NCBI RefSeq assembly: GCF_007954505.1
Contig: NZ_CP042412.1
Span: 1-64,000 of the forward strand
Source: Microbacterium sp. CBA3102
GTDB lineage: Bacteria > Actinomycetota > Actinomycetes > Actinomycetales > Microbacteriaceae
DNA: 64,000 bases
Direction: 5' to 3'
Of the stretch, positions 62,547 through 64,000 are shown piece by piece (positions within the stretch are counted from its first letter, which is position 1; the number at the start of each line of letters is the position of its first letter). Under the pieces are notes generated by a model that ran no database searches, was not told the DNA's origin, and saw nothing but the letters and a program-made list of their open reading frames with translations. Made by a program: the position numbers and the translations under genes.

Positions 62547-62629
62547 GACAGGATCGCATGCTGGGCTTCGCCACAGCGCTCTGTCACGTCGCGCTCCGCC
62601 GATCGGATAGGATGGACAGGTTGTTCCTT

Positions 62630-62717
62630 GGTGACGTGTCCGAGCGGCCGAAGGAGCACGCTTGGAAAGCGTGTGTTGTGCAAGCAACCGCGGGTTCGAA
62701 TCCCGCCGTCACCGCCA
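62630..62717 (+). tRNA. tRNA-Ser (anticodon GGA)
   Basis: Class II tRNA: acceptor GGTGACG pairing with CGTCACC, anticodon loop TTGGAAA giving GGA (reads TCC), a variable arm of the serine type, T-loop GTTCGAATC and encoded CCA. Located next to the daptide operon, divergently oriented. Confidence 0.95.
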
Positions 62718-62760
62718 AACATGAAAGAGCCTCCGCGCCAGCGGGGGCTCTTTCATGTTT
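62717..62760 (+). terminator. Terminator after tRNA-Ser
   Basis: AAACATGAAAGAGCC (62717-62731) pairs with GGCTCTTTCATGTTT (62746-62760), 15 bp, with additional pairing inside the loop. Intrinsic terminator for the tRNA. Confidence 0.9.
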
Positions 62761-62835
62761 AACCGGCACCGGGGATTCGGGGAGGAGCGAGCGCAGTGAG
62801 CACCGGTGTCCCGCCGTCACCGCGGGATGCGGTGT

Positions 62836-63438
62836 TCAGGCGTCGAAGCGCACGCCGTAGGTCTGTCCGCCCGGTTCCGCCGGGAGTCGCGTCATTCCGA
62901 GGCGTTCGTAGAACGCGGCGGCCCCCGCGTTGTTCGGGTCGATGCCCAGATGCAAGCCCCGGATGCCCCGACGCGTCAGCTCGGCGAACAGGGTCTCGAT
63001 GAGGGCACGGCCGAGCCCTTGTCCCTGCGTCTCCGGAAGAAGGTCGATGTGCAGGTGGGCCGGGTGGTCTGCGGCATTCGGCTCGATGCCGGGCGCGCGA
63101 CTGTAGCCGTAGTCGACCATCCGATCCTCGCGGGTGACCACCTCGGCCGGCCGGGGGTACCGCTCCTGACGCGTCGGCCACCACTCCTCGCGGAACCAGG
63201 TGTAGAAGGCGTCGGTGTCGTCGGTCGCCACGATGTAGCCGATCGTGCGCCCGTCGTCGCTCTCGACCACCCAGGAGAGGTCCGGATGCCGCTCGGCGTA
63301 GGGGACCGCGAACAGGTCTCCCCAGAGCGCATCGTCGGAGAGCACCCCGGTCGCATCGACGCCGGCGTCAGCCGTCTTCACGCAGATCTCGTACAGCGCG
63401 GCGCGGTCGGTGGGGCGGTAGGGACGGATGCGCGACAC
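62836..63438 (-). CDS. GNAT family N-acetyltransferase
   Basis: 200-residue acetyltransferase: MSRIRPYRPTDRAALYEICV at the N-terminus, HIDLLPETQGQGLGRALIET as the acetyl-CoA-binding motif A, and LHLGIDPNNAGAAAFYERLG as motif B. The long middle with RYPRPAEVVTREDRMV resembles the OGA-type GNAT group. Substrate unknown. ATG 63438 follows AGGAGTCCTTCG; separate from the tRNA and RiPP genes. Confidence 0.9.
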   Translation of the reverse strand: MSRIRPYRPTDRAALYEICVKTADAGVDATGVLSDDALWGDLFAVPYAERHPDLSWVVESDDGRTIGYIVATDDTDAFYTWFREEWWPTRQERYPRPAEVVTREDRMVDYGYSRAPGIEPNAADHPAHLHIDLLPETQGQGLGRALIETLFAELTRRGIRGLHLGIDPNNAGAAAFYERLGMTRLPAEPGGQTYGVRFDA

Positions 63439-63466
63439 GAAGGACTCCTCTGGACGACGGGCCCGT

Positions 63467-64000
63467 TCAGCCTATCGGCGCCGCGACCTCGGACCTCGGT
63501 TGGCGCACCCACGGGAGCAGCCACGCGGCCAGGACCAGGACCACCCCGGCGCCGACGAGCGCGCCGCCGAGCGTGTCGCTGGCCCAGTGCACCGACAGGA
63601 AGGTGCGCGAGAGTGCCATCGCGAGCACCCACAGCACGCCGAGAATCGCCGTCCAGACCCGCGGGAACAGCACCCAGACCACGAGCGCGATCGTCGCGGC
63701 GTTCGCCGTGTGGCCCGAGGGGAAGGAGCCGTAGTCGCTCGCCACCAGCATGTCGTCTGGGCGGGCCCGCCCGAAGAGCAGCTTGAGCAGTTGCACCGCA
63801 CCGGCACTCGCGGCGAAGCAGAGGGCGGCGAACGCCGCAGCCCGCCATCGGCGAGCGAGCACGAGAGCAATGATGGTCAGCAGCGGCACCGCGAAGATCG
63901 CCACCCAGCCGCCGCCGATCCAGTTCAGGACGAGGGCGAAGTCGACCATGCCGTCGGCACGGGCTGCGGCGATCATCTCGTTCCACCACCGGTCGAACCC
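63467..64000 (-). CDS. PAP2 family phosphatase, 5' end outside window
   Basis: Membrane phosphatase (lipid phosphatase type) with the three motifs KLLFGRARPDD (C1), YGSFPSGHTANAA (C2) and SRTFLSVHWASDTLGG (C3), and about five membrane helices seen. An ATG at 63976 exists, but the frame continues upstream as FDRWWNE to the window edge, which is typical family sequence, so the gene very likely starts beyond position 64000. Confidence 0.88.
   Translation of the reverse strand, partial: GFDRWWNEMIAAARADGMVDFALVLNWIGGGWVAIFAVPLLTIIALVLARRWRAAAFAALCFAASAGAVQLLKLLFGRARPDDMLVASDYGSFPSGHTANAATIALVVWVLFPRVWTAILGVLWVLAMALSRTFLSVHWASDTLGGALVGAGVVLVLAAWLLPWVRQPRSEVAAPIG

Overview
The window is high-GC actinobacterial DNA, most like Microbacteriaceae and probably Microbacterium. 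The evidence is the dense GC-rich codon use, the topA-tmk-holB block beside a tad-like secretion cluster, the dnaX-recR and lysC-asd blocks, and a RiPP cluster of the daptide class, which was first characterised in Microbacterium paraoxydans.

Positions 1 to about 9790 are the integrase-side (early) part of a temperate phage or phage-like element inserted at the 3' end of a tRNA-Thr(CGT) gene; its left part lies outside the window. From the tRNA inward there is a tyrosine integrase, an ImmA-type metalloprotease and a cI-like repressor (rightward), then a divergent switch region packed with operators. Leftward runs a long train of small early genes joined by ATGA, GTGA or TGATG overlaps: a Cro-like regulator, an AntA/KilAC antirepressor, an excisionase-like protein, several tiny zinc-ribbon proteins, a DUF4326 protein, an HNH endonuclease and a YqaJ-type exonuclease that runs off the left edge.

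Positions 9866 to 52965 are core chromosome: a secreted tripeptidyl-aminopeptidase-like lipoprotein, holB, tmk, topA, a compact tad/Flp-type cluster, acs, a RidA protein, a class A penicillin-binding protein, a metallophosphoesterase, tRNA-Pro, a VanZ protein, a (frameshifted) HAD phosphatase, a lactate-oxidase-type gene with its GntR regulator and palindromic operators, tdk, mqo, asd, lysC, an EamA transporter, recR, dnaX, a GH65 disaccharide phosphorylase with a beta-phosphoglucomutase, ackA-pta, a lysozyme-like protein, a rhomboid protease, the SRP RNA, a MoxR-DUF58-transglutaminase operon and trhO.

Positions 53024 to 62437 hold the most interesting system: a complete daptide-type RiPP cluster on the minus strand. 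In transcription order it has two paralogous RiPP-recognition proteins, a class III aminotransferase, an iron-alcohol-dehydrogenase-like oxidative decarboxylase, three precursor peptides all ending in Thr, a strong hairpin, an N-methyltransferase, a membrane M50 metalloprotease with a PqqD-like N-terminus, and an ABC exporter. The expected pathway is recognition of the conserved leader, oxidative decarboxylation of the C-terminal Thr to a ketone, transamination to an amine, N,N-dimethylation, leader removal and export, giving a hydrophobic helical peptide with two amino termini. The cluster sits next to tRNA-Ser(GGA) and starts from an AT-rich promoter region.

Three genes (HNH endonuclease, a 40-residue zinc-ribbon protein, a HAD phosphatase) are each broken by one-base shifts at or near G/C runs. 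This points to either assembly indels or real decay and should be kept in mind when using the translations.
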